Source: Bacteroidota bacterium (GTDB taxonomy: Bacteria > Bacteroidota > JABWAT01). Taken from it: a DNA stretch of 64,000 nt. The DNA lies in contig JABWAT010000003.1 in assembly GCA_013360915.1 (NCBI GenBank), positions 140,840 through 204,839 on the forward strand, read 5' to 3'. The translations under genes were made by a program, and so were the position numbers. Shown here in pieces: positions 8,676-17,920 of this stretch (its first letter is position 1; every line of letters begins with the position of its first letter). The notes beneath the pieces are model-generated. The model had not been told where the DNA came from. It saw nothing but the letters and a program-made list of their open reading frames with translations, and ran no database searches.

Positions 8676-9359
8676 ATGAAAATCGATTTAATTCTCAACG
8701 TCAGTCTGCCCAGTGTGGCGCTTCACAGCGACCCCGATCGGGCATTGACTCTGATGAAGGAGAATCATGTCAGAAGTCTGCCGGTTATTGCTCAGGACCG
8801 GTATGAGGGGATGGTGTCGGATGAACGCATTCTCGAGCATCTGAAAGGAAAGGGCGGAAAGTCACGTCCCGATTCTCTGGCCTCCCTCATTGACCGGGGC
8901 TCGGTGCATCTGACGTTGGATGCCCACGTGGGCGAGGCCATCCGGATGTTTTCTGAAACCAGTCATGATGTGCTGCCGGTTCTGGGATCGAATCAGGCAC
9001 TGGTGGGATGTGTGCTCGAAAAAGAACTGATGGACTTTGCAGGAGAGCTGCTGTCGGTCTACGAAAAGGGCAGCACGCTGGAAGTCCGGTTTAACGGTCA
9101 CGATTTCTCTCTGACCGAGGTTGTCAGGCTGATTGAGGAAAACCAGGCCAGGATCATGTCGCTGAACAGCCTTCCCGGCGCACCGGGCGCAGACCGGCAT
9201 CATATCGAAATCAAAGTCAACGTTCTCGATGGTTCCCGTGTCCGTGCTGCACTCAGCCGTGCCGGTTATTCGGTCCGTCTGCTTGGTGAAGAAGAAGATC
9301 TGGAGGATCGGGATTTCCGGGACCGGATTGAAGAACTCATGAAATTTATAGAACCCTGA
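8676..9359 (+). CDS. CBS-CBS-ACT regulatory protein, AcuB-like
   Basis: A 227-residue protein with two CBS motifs (about 1-55 and 65-125), followed by an ACT-like ferredoxin fold region (about 130-205; STLEVRFNGHDFSLTEVVRLIEE). This CBS-CBS-ACT order is that of AcuB-type proteins, which sense adenine nucleotides or amino acids; no DNA-binding or enzymatic domain is seen. I use the ATG at 8676 (MKIDLILN), the point where the CBS fold begins, rather than the in-frame ATG at 8640. The C-terminal tail is strongly acidic. The TPR gene starts 9 bp after its stop, so the two are probably coexpressed. Target unknown. Confidence 0.8.
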   Translation: MKIDLILNVSLPSVALHSDPDRALTLMKENHVRSLPVIAQDRYEGMVSDERILEHLKGKGGKSRPDSLASLIDRGSVHLTLDAHVGEAIRMFSETSHDVLPVLGSNQALVGCVLEKELMDFAGELLSVYEKGSTLEVRFNGHDFSLTEVVRLIEENQARIMSLNSLPGAPGADRHHIEIKVNVLDGSRVRAALSRAGYSVRLLGEEEDLEDRDFRDRIEELMKFIEP

Positions 9360-9368
9360 ACTGAACAC

Positions 9369-10607
9369 TTGATACGTCATTCCATTTTCCCCAGTCTGAA
9401 AACCAGCCTTGTCATCGCGCTGCTTGTGCTGTTTCCCGTCGCCGGTTTTTCCGATGGCGTGCGTTGGATTCCCCCCGACCGGGCTGAACTGGATACCATC
9501 CTGAACCTGATGTACAACATGGAAGTTGTGGCGGCCGAGAAACGGCTGGCCGACTGGAAAAGCAAGTATCCACACCGTCCCGAGGGCTATTTCCTCGATG
9601 GAATGATTCTCTGGATTCAGGTCTTTGTCGACATCAGAAATCCGTTTCTCGACAATGAATTCCAGAAGAAGATGGATGAGGTGATCGATAAATGCGACCA
9701 GATTGAAAAGAACGCAGACAGCCTGTCCATGGTGGCCCGGTATTATAAAAGCGGGGCCATCGGTTTCAAAGCACAGTTGTATGGTCTGCGGGATGACTGG
9801 TTCATGGCCGCCCGTTACGGCATTTCGGCTCTGGATGGAATCACAGAATCACTTGAAGGAAAATTCGCGAATATTGATGCACGGTACGGGGCCGGATTGT
9901 ATTATTACTACGCCGAGTTTCTGCCCGACCGGTATCCCATCATCAAACCCCTGCTGTGGTTTTATCCATCAGGAGATAAAAAGCGCGGACTCGAGTTGCT
10001 GCAGTCGGTCGCTGACAGCGGCATGTTTGCCAACGTGGAAGCCCAGTACAGCCTGGGCATGATCAGTTACTTCTACGAAAAGAACTATGCTAAGGCGATC
10101 AAGGTCTTTGCCAACCTGAATAACCGGTTCCCCAAAAACTCGCGGTATCTCTTCTACCGCGGACAGCTTGCCTATCAGATGGGCGACTACCAGCAGGCCG
10201 ATTCCTGCATGGCCGTGATGGAAGGACGTATTCTGGCCAACCGTCCGTTTTACTACACCCATCAGCTTCGGTACATCTATTACATCCGCGGCATGATTGC
10301 CGAGTATTCAAACCGGCCGACCATGGCATACAGTTTTTATCAGGAAGCACTGGCTCCCGTCGATGCCGGTATTCACAAGGAAACCGAGCATTATTACGTC
10401 TACTGCCTGCTTCGAAGCGCCAACATGCTCATCAAGATGGGCTACCCGGAAGAAGCGAAACCCCGCTTTTACGAGGTGCTGCGGACCCCCGAATACTCCA
10501 ACAGTCATCGTCGTGCACGTGAAGGCCTTGCAGAACTCGGCGTCCCCGAAGATACCATCCGGGTCCGGACTGCTCAGACTCCTCCGGCATCCTCCTCTTC
10601 CAACTAG
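9369..10607 (+). CDS. Exported TPR-like protein of unknown function
   Basis: A 412-residue protein beginning at TTG (9369), the only plausible start giving a complete signal peptide (SLKTSLVIALLVLFPVAGFSDG). The mature part is alpha-helical with tetratricopeptide-like repeats. Clear units occur around NVEAQYSLGMISYFYEKNYAKAIKVF, NSRYLFYRGQLAYQMGDYQQADSC and EYSNRPTMAYSFYQEAL. It is likely a periplasmic scaffold. It follows the CBS-ACT gene by 9 bp. The TTG start is uncertain, but no ATG exists before residue 35 or so, which would remove the signal. A strong terminator follows at 10731. Confidence 0.75.
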   Translation: MIRHSIFPSLKTSLVIALLVLFPVAGFSDGVRWIPPDRAELDTILNLMYNMEVVAAEKRLADWKSKYPHRPEGYFLDGMILWIQVFVDIRNPFLDNEFQKKMDEVIDKCDQIEKNADSLSMVARYYKSGAIGFKAQLYGLRDDWFMAARYGISALDGITESLEGKFANIDARYGAGLYYYYAEFLPDRYPIIKPLLWFYPSGDKKRGLELLQSVADSGMFANVEAQYSLGMISYFYEKNYAKAIKVFANLNNRFPKNSRYLFYRGQLAYQMGDYQQADSCMAVMEGRILANRPFYYTHQLRYIYYIRGMIAEYSNRPTMAYSFYQEALAPVDAGIHKETEHYYVYCLLRSANMLIKMGYPEEAKPRFYEVLRTPEYSNSHRRAREGLAELGVPEDTIRVRTAQTPPASSSSN

Positions 10608-10730
10608 AACAGTCAGACCTGGCACGGACCTCGGACCGGTGCCCGGTGAACTGATCCCGGCAGCCACTATCCTGCTGCCGGCCCTCCGGTCCTGATCCGG
10701 AACATCGCACCCTTTCCCTGAAATGACGGC

Positions 10731-10761
10731 AAAAAAAAAATCCGGCTCATCGCCGGATTTT
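10731..10761. terminator. Bidirectional rho-independent terminator
   Basis: A perfect 10-bp stem (10737-10746 with 10752-10761, core ATCCGGC) closes a 5-nt loop. On the minus strand it is followed by ten U residues (the A-run 10731-10740), on the plus strand by UUUU. It separates the convergent TPR gene (stop 10607) from fumC (stop 10783). Confidence 0.88.
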
Positions 10762-10782
10762 CAGAGTTAACAGGATCCAGAC

Positions 10783-12162
10783 TCAGATCATCTTTTTCGG
10801 ATCGACCCATTCATTGTACTGAGCATCGGTGAGCAGTCCGAGAGAGAGAGCGGCCTCTTTCAGGGTGGTTCCTTCATGATGGGCCTTTTTGGCAATCTTG
10901 GCAGCATTGTCGTATCCGATGTGCGGATTCAGAGCCGTGACCAGCATGAGGGATTTTTCCATATTTTCCCGCAGTTTATCCACATTAGGTTCGATTCCGT
11001 ACGCACAATTGTGCTCGAAGGAATCACAGGCATCGCCGAGCAGCTGCAGCGATTCCATCACGTTGTGCAGAATCACCGGCTTGAACACATTCAGCTCGAA
11101 ATTACCCTGACTGGAAGCAAATCCGACCGCAGCGTCATTGCCAAACACCTGCACACATACCATGGTCATGGCTTCCGATTGGGTTGGGTTCACCTTACCC
11201 GGCATGATGGAAGATCCCGGCTCATTTTCAGGAATCAGCAGTTCGCCGATGCCTGCACGCGGACCCGATGCCAGCCAGCGGATGTCATTGGCAATCTTCA
11301 TCAGACCGGTGGCGAGGGCTTTGAGTGCGCCATGAAAGTAAGCCAGTTGCTCATGTCCGGCCAGGCCCTGGAACTTGTTCGGATTGGGGCGGAATTTCAG
11401 TCCGGTCAGCGTTGTCAGTTCGTCGCTGACCATTTTATCGAAATTTTTCGGTGCATTCAGACCGGTTCCCACCGCGGTTCCGCCAATGGCGAGATCGAGC
11501 AGAGAATCTTTAGCCTGGTTGATTTGTGCCAACGCTACTTTCATCTGAGCCACATAGCCCGAAAATTCCTGACCCAGGGTTACCGGAGTGGCATCCTGCA
11601 GGTGAGTACGACCAATCTTGATAATAGAGTCGAACTCGGCCTGTTTCTTTTCGAACACCCGGATGAGGCTTTCCAGACGGGGAATCAGGTGACTTTCGGT
11701 AAACCGGGCCACGGCCACATGCATGGCAGTGGGGAACACATCGTTCGAGGATTGTGACTTATTTACCGTGTCGTTGGCGTGTACCGGTTTTTTGGCTCCC
11801 AGCGGTGCGCCGAGGATTTCGTTGGCCCGGTTGGCAATCACTTCATTGGCGTTCATGTTGGTCTGAGTACCCGAACCAGTCTGGTAAATTTTCAGCGGGA
11901 AGTGCTCGTTAAACTTACCGGCAATGATTTCGTCGCAGGCCTGGATCACGGCGTCATACACGGGTTTTTCCAGCTTGCCGATTTTAAAATTGACGATGGC
12001 ACAGGCCTTTTTTACCATCACCAGCGAATAGATGAATTCGGGGTGAAAGGTCGTGGTGCCAATCTTGAAGTTCTGTAAAGACCGTTGGGTCTGGGCTCCC
12101 CAATACCGGCTGTTTTCTACCTGGATATCGCCCATGGAGTCGGATTCGGTGCGAAAAGACAT
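10783..12162 (-). CDS. fumC: Class II fumarate hydratase
   Basis: Reversible hydration of fumarate to malate in the TCA cycle; oxygen-stable, iron-independent homotetramer. The 459 residues match the family length. Signature [11 protein letters not shown] lies at 316-326 (catalytic loop serine), with RTHLQDATP (185-193, including the second catalytic histidine His187) and the substrate-binding GSGTQTNMN at 97-105. The ATG at 12162 has a GGAG ribosome site in the preceding CAGCAGGAGAAACC. A perfect TAATTTTG -7 box lies about 35 nt further upstream. It is monocistronic, ending at a strong terminator. Malic enzyme at 39.7 kb uses its product. Confidence 0.96.
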   Translation of the reverse strand: MSFRTESDSMGDIQVENSRYWGAQTQRSLQNFKIGTTTFHPEFIYSLVMVKKACAIVNFKIGKLEKPVYDAVIQACDEIIAGKFNEHFPLKIYQTGSGTQTNMNANEVIANRANEILGAPLGAKKPVHANDTVNKSQSSNDVFPTAMHVAVARFTESHLIPRLESLIRVFEKKQAEFDSIIKIGRTHLQDATPVTLGQEFSGYVAQMKVALAQINQAKDSLLDLAIGGTAVGTGLNAPKNFDKMVSDELTTLTGLKFRPNPNKFQGLAGHEQLAYFHGALKALATGLMKIANDIRWLASGPRAGIGELLIPENEPGSSIMPGKVNPTQSEAMTMVCVQVFGNDAAVGFASSQGNFELNVFKPVILHNVMESLQLLGDACDSFEHNCAYGIEPNVDKLRENMEKSLMLVTALNPHIGYDNAAKIAKKAHHEGTTLKEAALSLGLLTDAQYNEWVDPKKMI

Positions 12163-12193
12163 GGTTTCTCCTGCTGTTTATTTGAAAATCAGA

Positions 12194-12201
12194 CAAAATT
12201 A
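12194..12201 (-). promoter_or_regulatory. Possible -7 box of fumC promoter
   Basis: Minus-strand TAATTTTG fits TAnnTTTG exactly and lies 32 nt before the fumC start. The expected TTG 20 nt upstream is ATG (12224-12222), so the -33 half is imperfect. Confidence 0.3.
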
Positions 12202-12384
12202 ACCGCAGAGCCGGACAATGTCATGAAAACAACCGCTCTGTCTGGGATTTCTAACGAGGAATTAAGAACGGCCGTTTTGGTGTTCTGATTCCCTGATACG
12301 GGGATTAGTCGGTTCCGCTGCTCTTTTTATGCGTCGCCATCCCGGTGTTCAGCTTCCAACATTTAACCTTCTGAAAGCAATCGA

Positions 12385-13167
12385 ATGAGTAAAGTGTTTT
12401 TTCTGACCTTGATTTTTGGCATGACGGCTGGTGTTTCCTGGATGGTTACCGCGTCTTCCTCTGGTGTTACCGGCCGTACACAAAAAAACGGAGACGGCTG
12501 TGATTGCCATGGCAGCAATGTTAATCCGTCGGTTCAGGTCCTCATTTCCGGACCGGATCAGCTGAAGGTGGGAGAAACCGGAAATTATTCCGTGGCCATC
12601 AGTGGCGGACCGTTGGTGCGGGCAGGGGTCAATGTGGCAGCCTCAGCCGGGACCCTTGCAGCAGGCTCCGGATTGAAGAAGGTGGGTTCGGAACTGACTC
12701 ACAGCACACCGAAGGCACCGGCTTCAGGAATCGTCACTTTCGACTTTCTGTATACAGCCCCGTCAACGGCCTCACAAATCACCCTGTTTGCGACCGGTAA
12801 CAGTGTGAATTTTACCGGAGGAACCGGTGGTGATTCCTGGAACCACAGCCCGGGAAAAACGGTCGACGTGGTGACCAATACTTCGGTGGATGACCGTCAG
12901 CCCTCAGACTTTACACTTGGGTCCAATTACCCGAATCCGTTCAATCCATCCACCACCATCCCATTTACTTTACAGACACCCGGAGTGGTGAAATTGTGGA
13001 TCCGGGATGTGCAGGGTCGTGCCATTGGTGAGCCCGATACCCGTTATTTCACTTCAGGATCCCATACCTGGCAGGTGGATCTGCGTGATCTTCCCAGCGG
13101 AACCTATCTCTATACCCTTGCCGTGAATGGCCGCACCGACACCCGCCGAATGACGTTGGTGAAGTAG
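12385..13167 (+). CDS. Secreted CxCH-motif protein with T9SS-type C-terminal tail
   Basis: A 260-residue exported protein: signal peptide (1-24), a short GDGCDCHGSN motif (about 37-46), a beta-sandwich of the Reeler / choice-of-anchor V type (about 48-165), a linker, and a C-terminal sorting domain. The sorting domain starts FTLGSNYPNPFNPSTTIPF and ends with a typical GTYLYTLAVNG...RRMTLVK strand, as in FCB-group proteins exported by the type IX system. The cysteine motif is C-D-C-H, one residue short of the c-type heme site CxxCH. Related choice-of-anchor V proteins carry a cysteine-histidine cluster at this position, so it may be a true variant. Role unknown; probably cell-surface. Flanked by non-coding DNA on both sides, so monocistronic. 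Confidence 0.8.
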   Translation: MSKVFFLTLIFGMTAGVSWMVTASSSGVTGRTQKNGDGCDCHGSNVNPSVQVLISGPDQLKVGETGNYSVAISGGPLVRAGVNVAASAGTLAAGSGLKKVGSELTHSTPKAPASGIVTFDFLYTAPSTASQITLFATGNSVNFTGGTGGDSWNHSPGKTVDVVTNTSVDDRQPSDFTLGSNYPNPFNPSTTIPFTLQTPGVVKLWIRDVQGRAIGEPDTRYFTSGSHTWQVDLRDLPSGTYLYTLAVNGRTDTRRMTLVK

Positions 13168-13724
13168 GGAAAGCAGTCAGGGACCGGAAATCAGAATTTC
13201 TCCCTCTCCGCCGGACCTTCAGCTATCCCTTCGGTCGAATCACCCGGAGACCGAATTGAGGTCTATTCATGATTCGATCCCCTCATGATCAGATAACCGG
13301 GAATCGGTTTTTTTTAATCTCTACTCACCAATCACTGATTCCGTTCCCCGGTCAGCACGTCGACTCCGCCAAGGACCAGGCCGAAGGCTGATCGTTGTAA
13401 CGGCAAACCACATTTAACTCTTTTCGCTCAATCAGGAAACCGACCCTTTCAGGCGTCCTGTTGTCCGGGTCCTTCCCCACACAGCCCCACAGTCCCTAAC
13501 ACTGCCAACTCCCCCTGTCCTGTCCGATACAGGAAATGAAAAATGGGTATATCCGGTTATTAAATCGCTCATTCAATCATGATTTCTGGCAGACAATAAC
13601 GGCCGGGCCTGCTGTTTTCCTGAATGGAAAAACGGACAAAACGGTAGATTAAAATACAAGTAGAAGCAACTACAAATCTGATGTTTTGACAAAAAATAAA
13701 TATTTTAAATAAAAGCACAGGATC
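13168..13724. other. Long intergenic region with one terminator, no gene seen
   Basis: 557 bp between the secreted protein and the DUF3857 pair. Apart from the terminator-like hairpin at 13295, I see no coding frame. A TTGACA at 13686-13691 lies 34 bp before the next start, but no convincing -10 follows at 16-18 nt. Base composition drops from G+C-rich to AT-rich toward 13725. Confidence 0.5.
13295..13315 (+). terminator. Rho-independent terminator
   Basis: AACCG (13295-13299) pairs with CGGTT (13305-13309) around a GGAAT loop, followed by a run of eight T (13308-13315). The stem is short but the U-tract is good. It would end transcripts of the secreted-protein gene 128 bp downstream of its stop. 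Confidence 0.5.
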
Positions 13725-15548
13725 ATGAGAGCAATATTACTTCTTTTTGTTTTGTCAGTGGCCGGTTTTCCTGCATGGGCCGGGGGAATTATTGAGTACA
13801 AGTCAGATCTGACGTTAGAGATCAACAAATATGGTGAGGGTCGTTTTGATGCCAGTCTGACACAGAAGGCATCGACCCGATTTGAAAAATCGGACGTTAA
13901 AAGAATACAACCCTTTCAGTTGGAAGTCCCGTATTATAGCTCCCGATATACGTTTAAAGCAGAGCTGAATAACTGGTCAGTCAATTCAGGTTCTATTAGA
14001 AAGTACACTGAAGATCCGTCTGATAGCTTTCTTTCAGACGGACTTAAAATTTTTGTTGAGTCACCCGAAGAGGTTGCCAACCAACAGAATGAGTTCAGTT
14101 ATGAGCTAACCTATCATATCAGTGATTCCGGATTTATACCGATGGTTGTTGTGCCAAAAAGATATGACAGGGTATTGTTTAGTTACACGGTTATTCATCC
14201 GGCCAACATGGACGTGTCGTTTAATATTACGCCCCTGGTTGACAGTCTTAAGTGGGAAGTCGTGCGGAAGAATGATAAAAAAGTTCAGTTAATCATTCAT
14301 GCCAGGAACCTGTCTGCAGAGACACGGGTCGAATGGCCATTTAATAATCAGTTGGCTTTTGTTCATACAGAACTGACTGCGAATGGCAGACCGGTTAATC
14401 CGGTGACTCCGCGGGCCTTCACCAAATGGTATCTGACAGGATTAAAAAAGAGAACGACAGACGACCCGCGCAACACGGACCAGATGGATTCGTTATCAAG
14501 GTGGATAGGGTTTAAAGAGGATACATTAAAGTCTGCCTATGAGTTTATCACCACAAAGGTTCGGTATATGGCAGACATGTCTGGCGGACATTCACATTAT
14601 CCTCATTCAATTTCCCATATTATAAGAAGAGGCTATGGAGATTGTAAGGACAAGGCCTGGTTGTTGTATAATGCTGGAAGATTAACTGGAAAAAAGGTTT
14701 TTCTTGCATTGGTTAACACTGATCCGATGCCACCATTAAAGTCTGTAAGTGTGAACCAGTTTAACCACATGATCAACGCAGTTTTGAATGAGGATGGAAG
14801 TTACCAGTTTATTGATGGGACAGCCAGACATCTTCGTTACGGACAAATACCCGGATCACTGGAAGGCAAGCAGGTGTTGGTGCTGAATCCCGATAAACCG
14901 GAAATTGTTACTGTTCCATACAATGACGCCTCCAGTTCTCTGTCTTTTTCATTTACAGGCCACATAGATTCACTGAAATCGGTACCCGGAACCGTGTTGC
15001 TTGGATCTGAATACCAAAGACGGGTGAAATTATTGATGGAAACCAAACAAATGCGGGATAGTCCCGACCTGGTAGGTTTCATTTTGGATAAGCCATTAAG
15101 AAGTCTGACCTTCTCAAATCTGAAAATACAGGACAGCCTGGATAAGCCGATTGCATTGCAGGCCAATCTCAGTTCCATCCTGGTTCAATCAAAAACAAAA
15201 ACATATTATCCGGTTAATCAGTTTACTGTCTTTGACGTGGGAATTGCTGATCGGATAAAGGACAGTCTTGATTTATTCCTGTCGGTACCCTCCTCCATAT
15301 CAATCACCTATCATCTGATTGACCCCTATCAATCAATGGCCATGAAGGATTCTGTTTCCATTGTAAACGAAATCTTTACCTTTCATGCTCGAATACAGAG
15401 TGGGAATGGCCGTGTATCGTTGAACCAGGAGATCCGGTTTCGGAAAGACCATGTGCCTGTAGCCCAAAAACAAGAATTTTTGGCAGCGACCAATCAGTTT
15501 TTTAAACTAAGAAAGCGACTTTTTACTCAACAGAGGATCCTTCCGTGA
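13725..15548 (+). CDS. DUF3857/transglutaminase-like exported protein, intact triad
   Basis: A 607-residue protein with signal peptide (1-19). An N-terminal DUF3857-type beta domain (about 25-230) is followed by a transglutaminase-like papain fold (about 265-380). The catalytic triad is visible as Cys307 (GYGDCKDK), His348 (FNHMINAV) and Asp364 (FIDGT). The last 200 residues are beta-rich (DUF2569/DUF3858-like position). Such proteins are widespread in Bacteroidota as periplasmic or surface proteins of unknown substrate; a protease or amide-crosslinking activity is inferred from the fold. The next gene starts within its stop codon (GTGA overlap), so the two are translationally coupled. The DNA is visibly AT-richer than most of the window. 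Confidence 0.85.
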   Translation: MRAILLLFVLSVAGFPAWAGGIIEYKSDLTLEINKYGEGRFDASLTQKASTRFEKSDVKRIQPFQLEVPYYSSRYTFKAELNNWSVNSGSIRKYTEDPSDSFLSDGLKIFVESPEEVANQQNEFSYELTYHISDSGFIPMVVVPKRYDRVLFSYTVIHPANMDVSFNITPLVDSLKWEVVRKNDKKVQLIIHARNLSAETRVEWPFNNQLAFVHTELTANGRPVNPVTPRAFTKWYLTGLKKRTTDDPRNTDQMDSLSRWIGFKEDTLKSAYEFITTKVRYMADMSGGHSHYPHSISHIIRRGYGDCKDKAWLLYNAGRLTGKKVFLALVNTDPMPPLKSVSVNQFNHMINAVLNEDGSYQFIDGTARHLRYGQIPGSLEGKQVLVLNPDKPEIVTVPYNDASSSLSFSFTGHIDSLKSVPGTVLLGSEYQRRVKLLMETKQMRDSPDLVGFILDKPLRSLTFSNLKIQDSLDKPIALQANLSSILVQSKTKTYYPVNQFTVFDVGIADRIKDSLDLFLSVPSSISITYHLIDPYQSMAMKDSVSIVNEIFTFHARIQSGNGRVSLNQEIRFRKDHVPVAQKQEFLAATNQFFKLRKRLFTQQRILP

Positions 15549-17608
15549 AAAAATATTCTTACATTCTTGCGATTCTTTTTGGCATATTCCTGTCTGCCTG
15601 TACTTCATCAAAACCATTCTACGCACTTAATCCTCCGGGCAAGTTGAGTGATAGCACTGGTTTAGTGTCTATGGGCAAGCTAATGGAACTTTATCCGAAT
15701 GATGACGGTGTGTTTTTGTCCTACCGGAACATTCTTGAGGTTACTGCTACAAAAAACTTTATAGGGGGTGAATTTTCTCATGAAAGAAGGAGGTATGTTG
15801 AACGGTCATACATGATTCTGAATCCGACTAACGAAGCACTTTCCACCTTCATATTTCGTGAAGGAACAGATAAATTATTGATGGTCAGTCTGAAAATTAC
15901 CCATCCGGATGGGACCATTGAAAGAGTTGGAATGTCTCTTCTGAAAAAGGAAAAGGATGCAAATGGAAGCATGGTATATAAATACGCGTATCCAAATGTT
16001 CAAAAAGGTACGGTAGTTCAGGAGCATTTTTCCTATTTAAAAAATGATATGCAGTCGGCGATTTTCAGGGATCTGGTAGAGTCAGAATTTGTGTTTACCT
16101 CTGAGTTTCCGATTCTGGATTACACTTTTTGTTTTTCATATCCATCCTGGTGGAAGGTGGCCTATAAACGACAGAATATTCCTGCCTCCTCTGTGTCTAC
16201 ACAGGTAGATGAGAAGAAAGATCAGATCAATACCACCTTTCGATTGAATTCCATACCAGCCTGGGTCAATGAGCCCTATTCTCCATATCGACGGGAGATG
16301 GTGCCTTCTCTGAAAATCAAGGTTATTGAGTGTGGTTTATATATTGACGCTGGTAATTTTGCCTCTCCCAAGGACTGGGAATCGGTCTCTGATTTTTATA
16401 AGGAATATGCTGTAAATGAAAACTTCCTGTTTAATCTTTTTCTTTCAAATAGTGTGAAGGGAATGACAGCGAAGGCTAATAGTCCGCATGAAAAGGCAAG
16501 GGCCATACTGACGCATATAAGAAATACGATTACGGTTGAATCGGGAAACCAGTGGAAAGATTTCAGCGATGTATTGAATTCAAAAAAGGGTAATCCAATG
16601 AACATTACCGGACTTACTCAGTCGCTGCTTCGTGAGGCGGGAATACGGTCAGACTTTATTATGATTTATGATCGGTCCAATGGTTCCTATGATGATTCCT
16701 ATATAAATTTTTTTGAATTTGAAGTACCCGCATTAAGAGTTTTTGTTGAATCGGATACCCTTTATTCAATACCCTATATGAAACAATTTCCTTATCTGTT
16801 TCTTCCTGATAATCTGAGTGATCAACCAGCATTGATTGTTCGTAAGAAGGAAAATTCCTTTTCTTCAAAGGCACCTACAAGGGCTGCAGCAATTGCTACA
16901 AAAGAAACGAAGGGAAAAACGGAGGAGCTGATGATCAGAATTCCGGAAAATGAAATTATTCAAAATGAAATACTTCAGAAATCCAATCTTACTATTAACG
17001 AGGAAGGTTCTGTTAAAGTCAGTGAGTCTTTTCGTTTCTCCGGATCACCGGCTGTTGAATTTCGCGGCGAAATAGAAGATCTGAAAAAATATGAGGTAAA
17101 TCAGAAAATCCTCGAAAAATTCTCCATTAGAACCGAAAACACTTCAAATATTGTACCGAAGATTACCAATCTTACAGAAGCAGACTCCTCCTTAATAGTT
17201 GAGTTTGAGTACTCCGTTGAGAATCTGACAACCATCACACCCGAGGAAGTGTTGGTTCAGCTGGACGAATTAATTTCACCCATTTCAATTAAACGTTTTT
17301 CATTGGACAATGAAAAACGTGTTTTGCCGATCAGCATTACCTATCCCTTCTCTTATCGCAGGGAAATAAACATCAGTGTTCCGGAAGGCTGGACGCTGCA
17401 GAATAAAATTGAAAACGCCAGTGTCTCGAATGAATTTGGAGAACTGAATCTGAATGGATTGGCAACAGAAAAGGCACAAAGTTTACAGTACAACCTTATA
17501 ATCCGTAAAAGCAATCAACCCAGCGAGAAGTATCCCGATCTGAAAAAGTTGCTTAGTCCGGATGAACGGTTTCATCCTGGCACGTTTATCTATTCAAATT
17601 CGCTTTGA
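15545..17608 (+). CDS. DUF3857 lipoprotein with degenerate transglutaminase site
   Basis: A 687-residue lipoprotein: lipobox LSAC with Cys19 as acylation site, GTG start overlapping the previous stop by 4 nt. It has the same architecture as its neighbour, but where the neighbour has GYGDCKDK this protein has KKGNPMNI (347-354). The catalytic cysteine is gone, and no His or Asp equivalents are seen in the following segments (SYINFFEFEV, YSIPYMKQF). It is therefore probably a non-catalytic partner, substrate binder or regulator of the upstream protein. Coupling and paralogy suggest that the two products act together at the periplasmic face. A terminator follows at 17687. AT-rich like its partner. 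Confidence 0.82.
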   Translation: MKKYSYILAILFGIFLSACTSSKPFYALNPPGKLSDSTGLVSMGKLMELYPNDDGVFLSYRNILEVTATKNFIGGEFSHERRRYVERSYMILNPTNEALSTFIFREGTDKLLMVSLKITHPDGTIERVGMSLLKKEKDANGSMVYKYAYPNVQKGTVVQEHFSYLKNDMQSAIFRDLVESEFVFTSEFPILDYTFCFSYPSWWKVAYKRQNIPASSVSTQVDEKKDQINTTFRLNSIPAWVNEPYSPYRREMVPSLKIKVIECGLYIDAGNFASPKDWESVSDFYKEYAVNENFLFNLFLSNSVKGMTAKANSPHEKARAILTHIRNTITVESGNQWKDFSDVLNSKKGNPMNITGLTQSLLREAGIRSDFIMIYDRSNGSYDDSYINFFEFEVPALRVFVESDTLYSIPYMKQFPYLFLPDNLSDQPALIVRKKENSFSSKAPTRAAAIATKETKGKTEELMIRIPENEIIQNEILQKSNLTINEEGSVKVSESFRFSGSPAVEFRGEIEDLKKYEVNQKILEKFSIRTENTSNIVPKITNLTEADSSLIVEFEYSVENLTTITPEEVLVQLDELISPISIKRFSLDNEKRVLPISITYPFSYRREINISVPEGWTLQNKIENASVSNEFGELNLNGLATEKAQSLQYNLIIRKSNQPSEKYPDLKKLLSPDERFHPGTFIYSNSL

Positions 17609-17686
17609 TTCAATTAAACTGAGCGATTCAACTCACCCATGATTCCGTGGGCAGGCCGTTTCTTTCATTTGGCTGAATGTTTCAAC

Positions 17687-17712
17687 AAAAAACGCCCCTC
17701 GGGGCGTTTTTT
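17687..17712. terminator. Bidirectional rho-independent terminator
   Basis: A near-perfect palindrome, A6-CGCCC / GGGCG-T6, closed by a CTCG tetraloop, gives a strong hairpin with a U-tract on either strand. It ends the DUF3857 operon and can also end the minus-strand dehydrogenase operon. Confidence 0.88.
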
Positions 17713-17790
17713 ATACAGAGATTCTGAACCGGTCAACGTTTTTCAGGCAGTAACAAGTAACAACTTTTAACTTCTGCTTTTAACTGTTAA

Positions 17791-17920
17791 CTGGAAAAAA
17801 CCCTTGTCCCCTCTATATCCGTCAGCGCCGGACTTTCAGAACCTCATCCTTGTGGCTTCGAGGGGTCATTGAGCGAAGTCGAAATGCAGCTACCGGATTC
17901 GGCACTCGGGGTCCGGGTTT
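17791..17920 (+). repeat. 130-bp inverted repeat, left copy
   Basis: This stretch matches the reverse complement of 20635-20764 with about five differences (four substitutions and one A-run length change). It begins CTGGAAAAAACCC and ends GTCCGGGTTT, abutting the stop codon of the FAD dehydrogenase gene. It contains the sub-palindrome CTTCGAGGGGTCATTGAGCG / AAGTCGAA. Just outside it, at 17744-17790, are short repeats of AACTTTTAAC that recur outside the right copy at 20524-20550. No transposase frame is present. Confidence 0.85.

Noticed and set aside
13686..13714. Sigma-70 promoter for the DUF3857 operon
   Set aside because: TTGACA is perfect, but the bases 16-18 nt downstream (ATAAAA) are a poor -10 and there is no TAnnTTTG.
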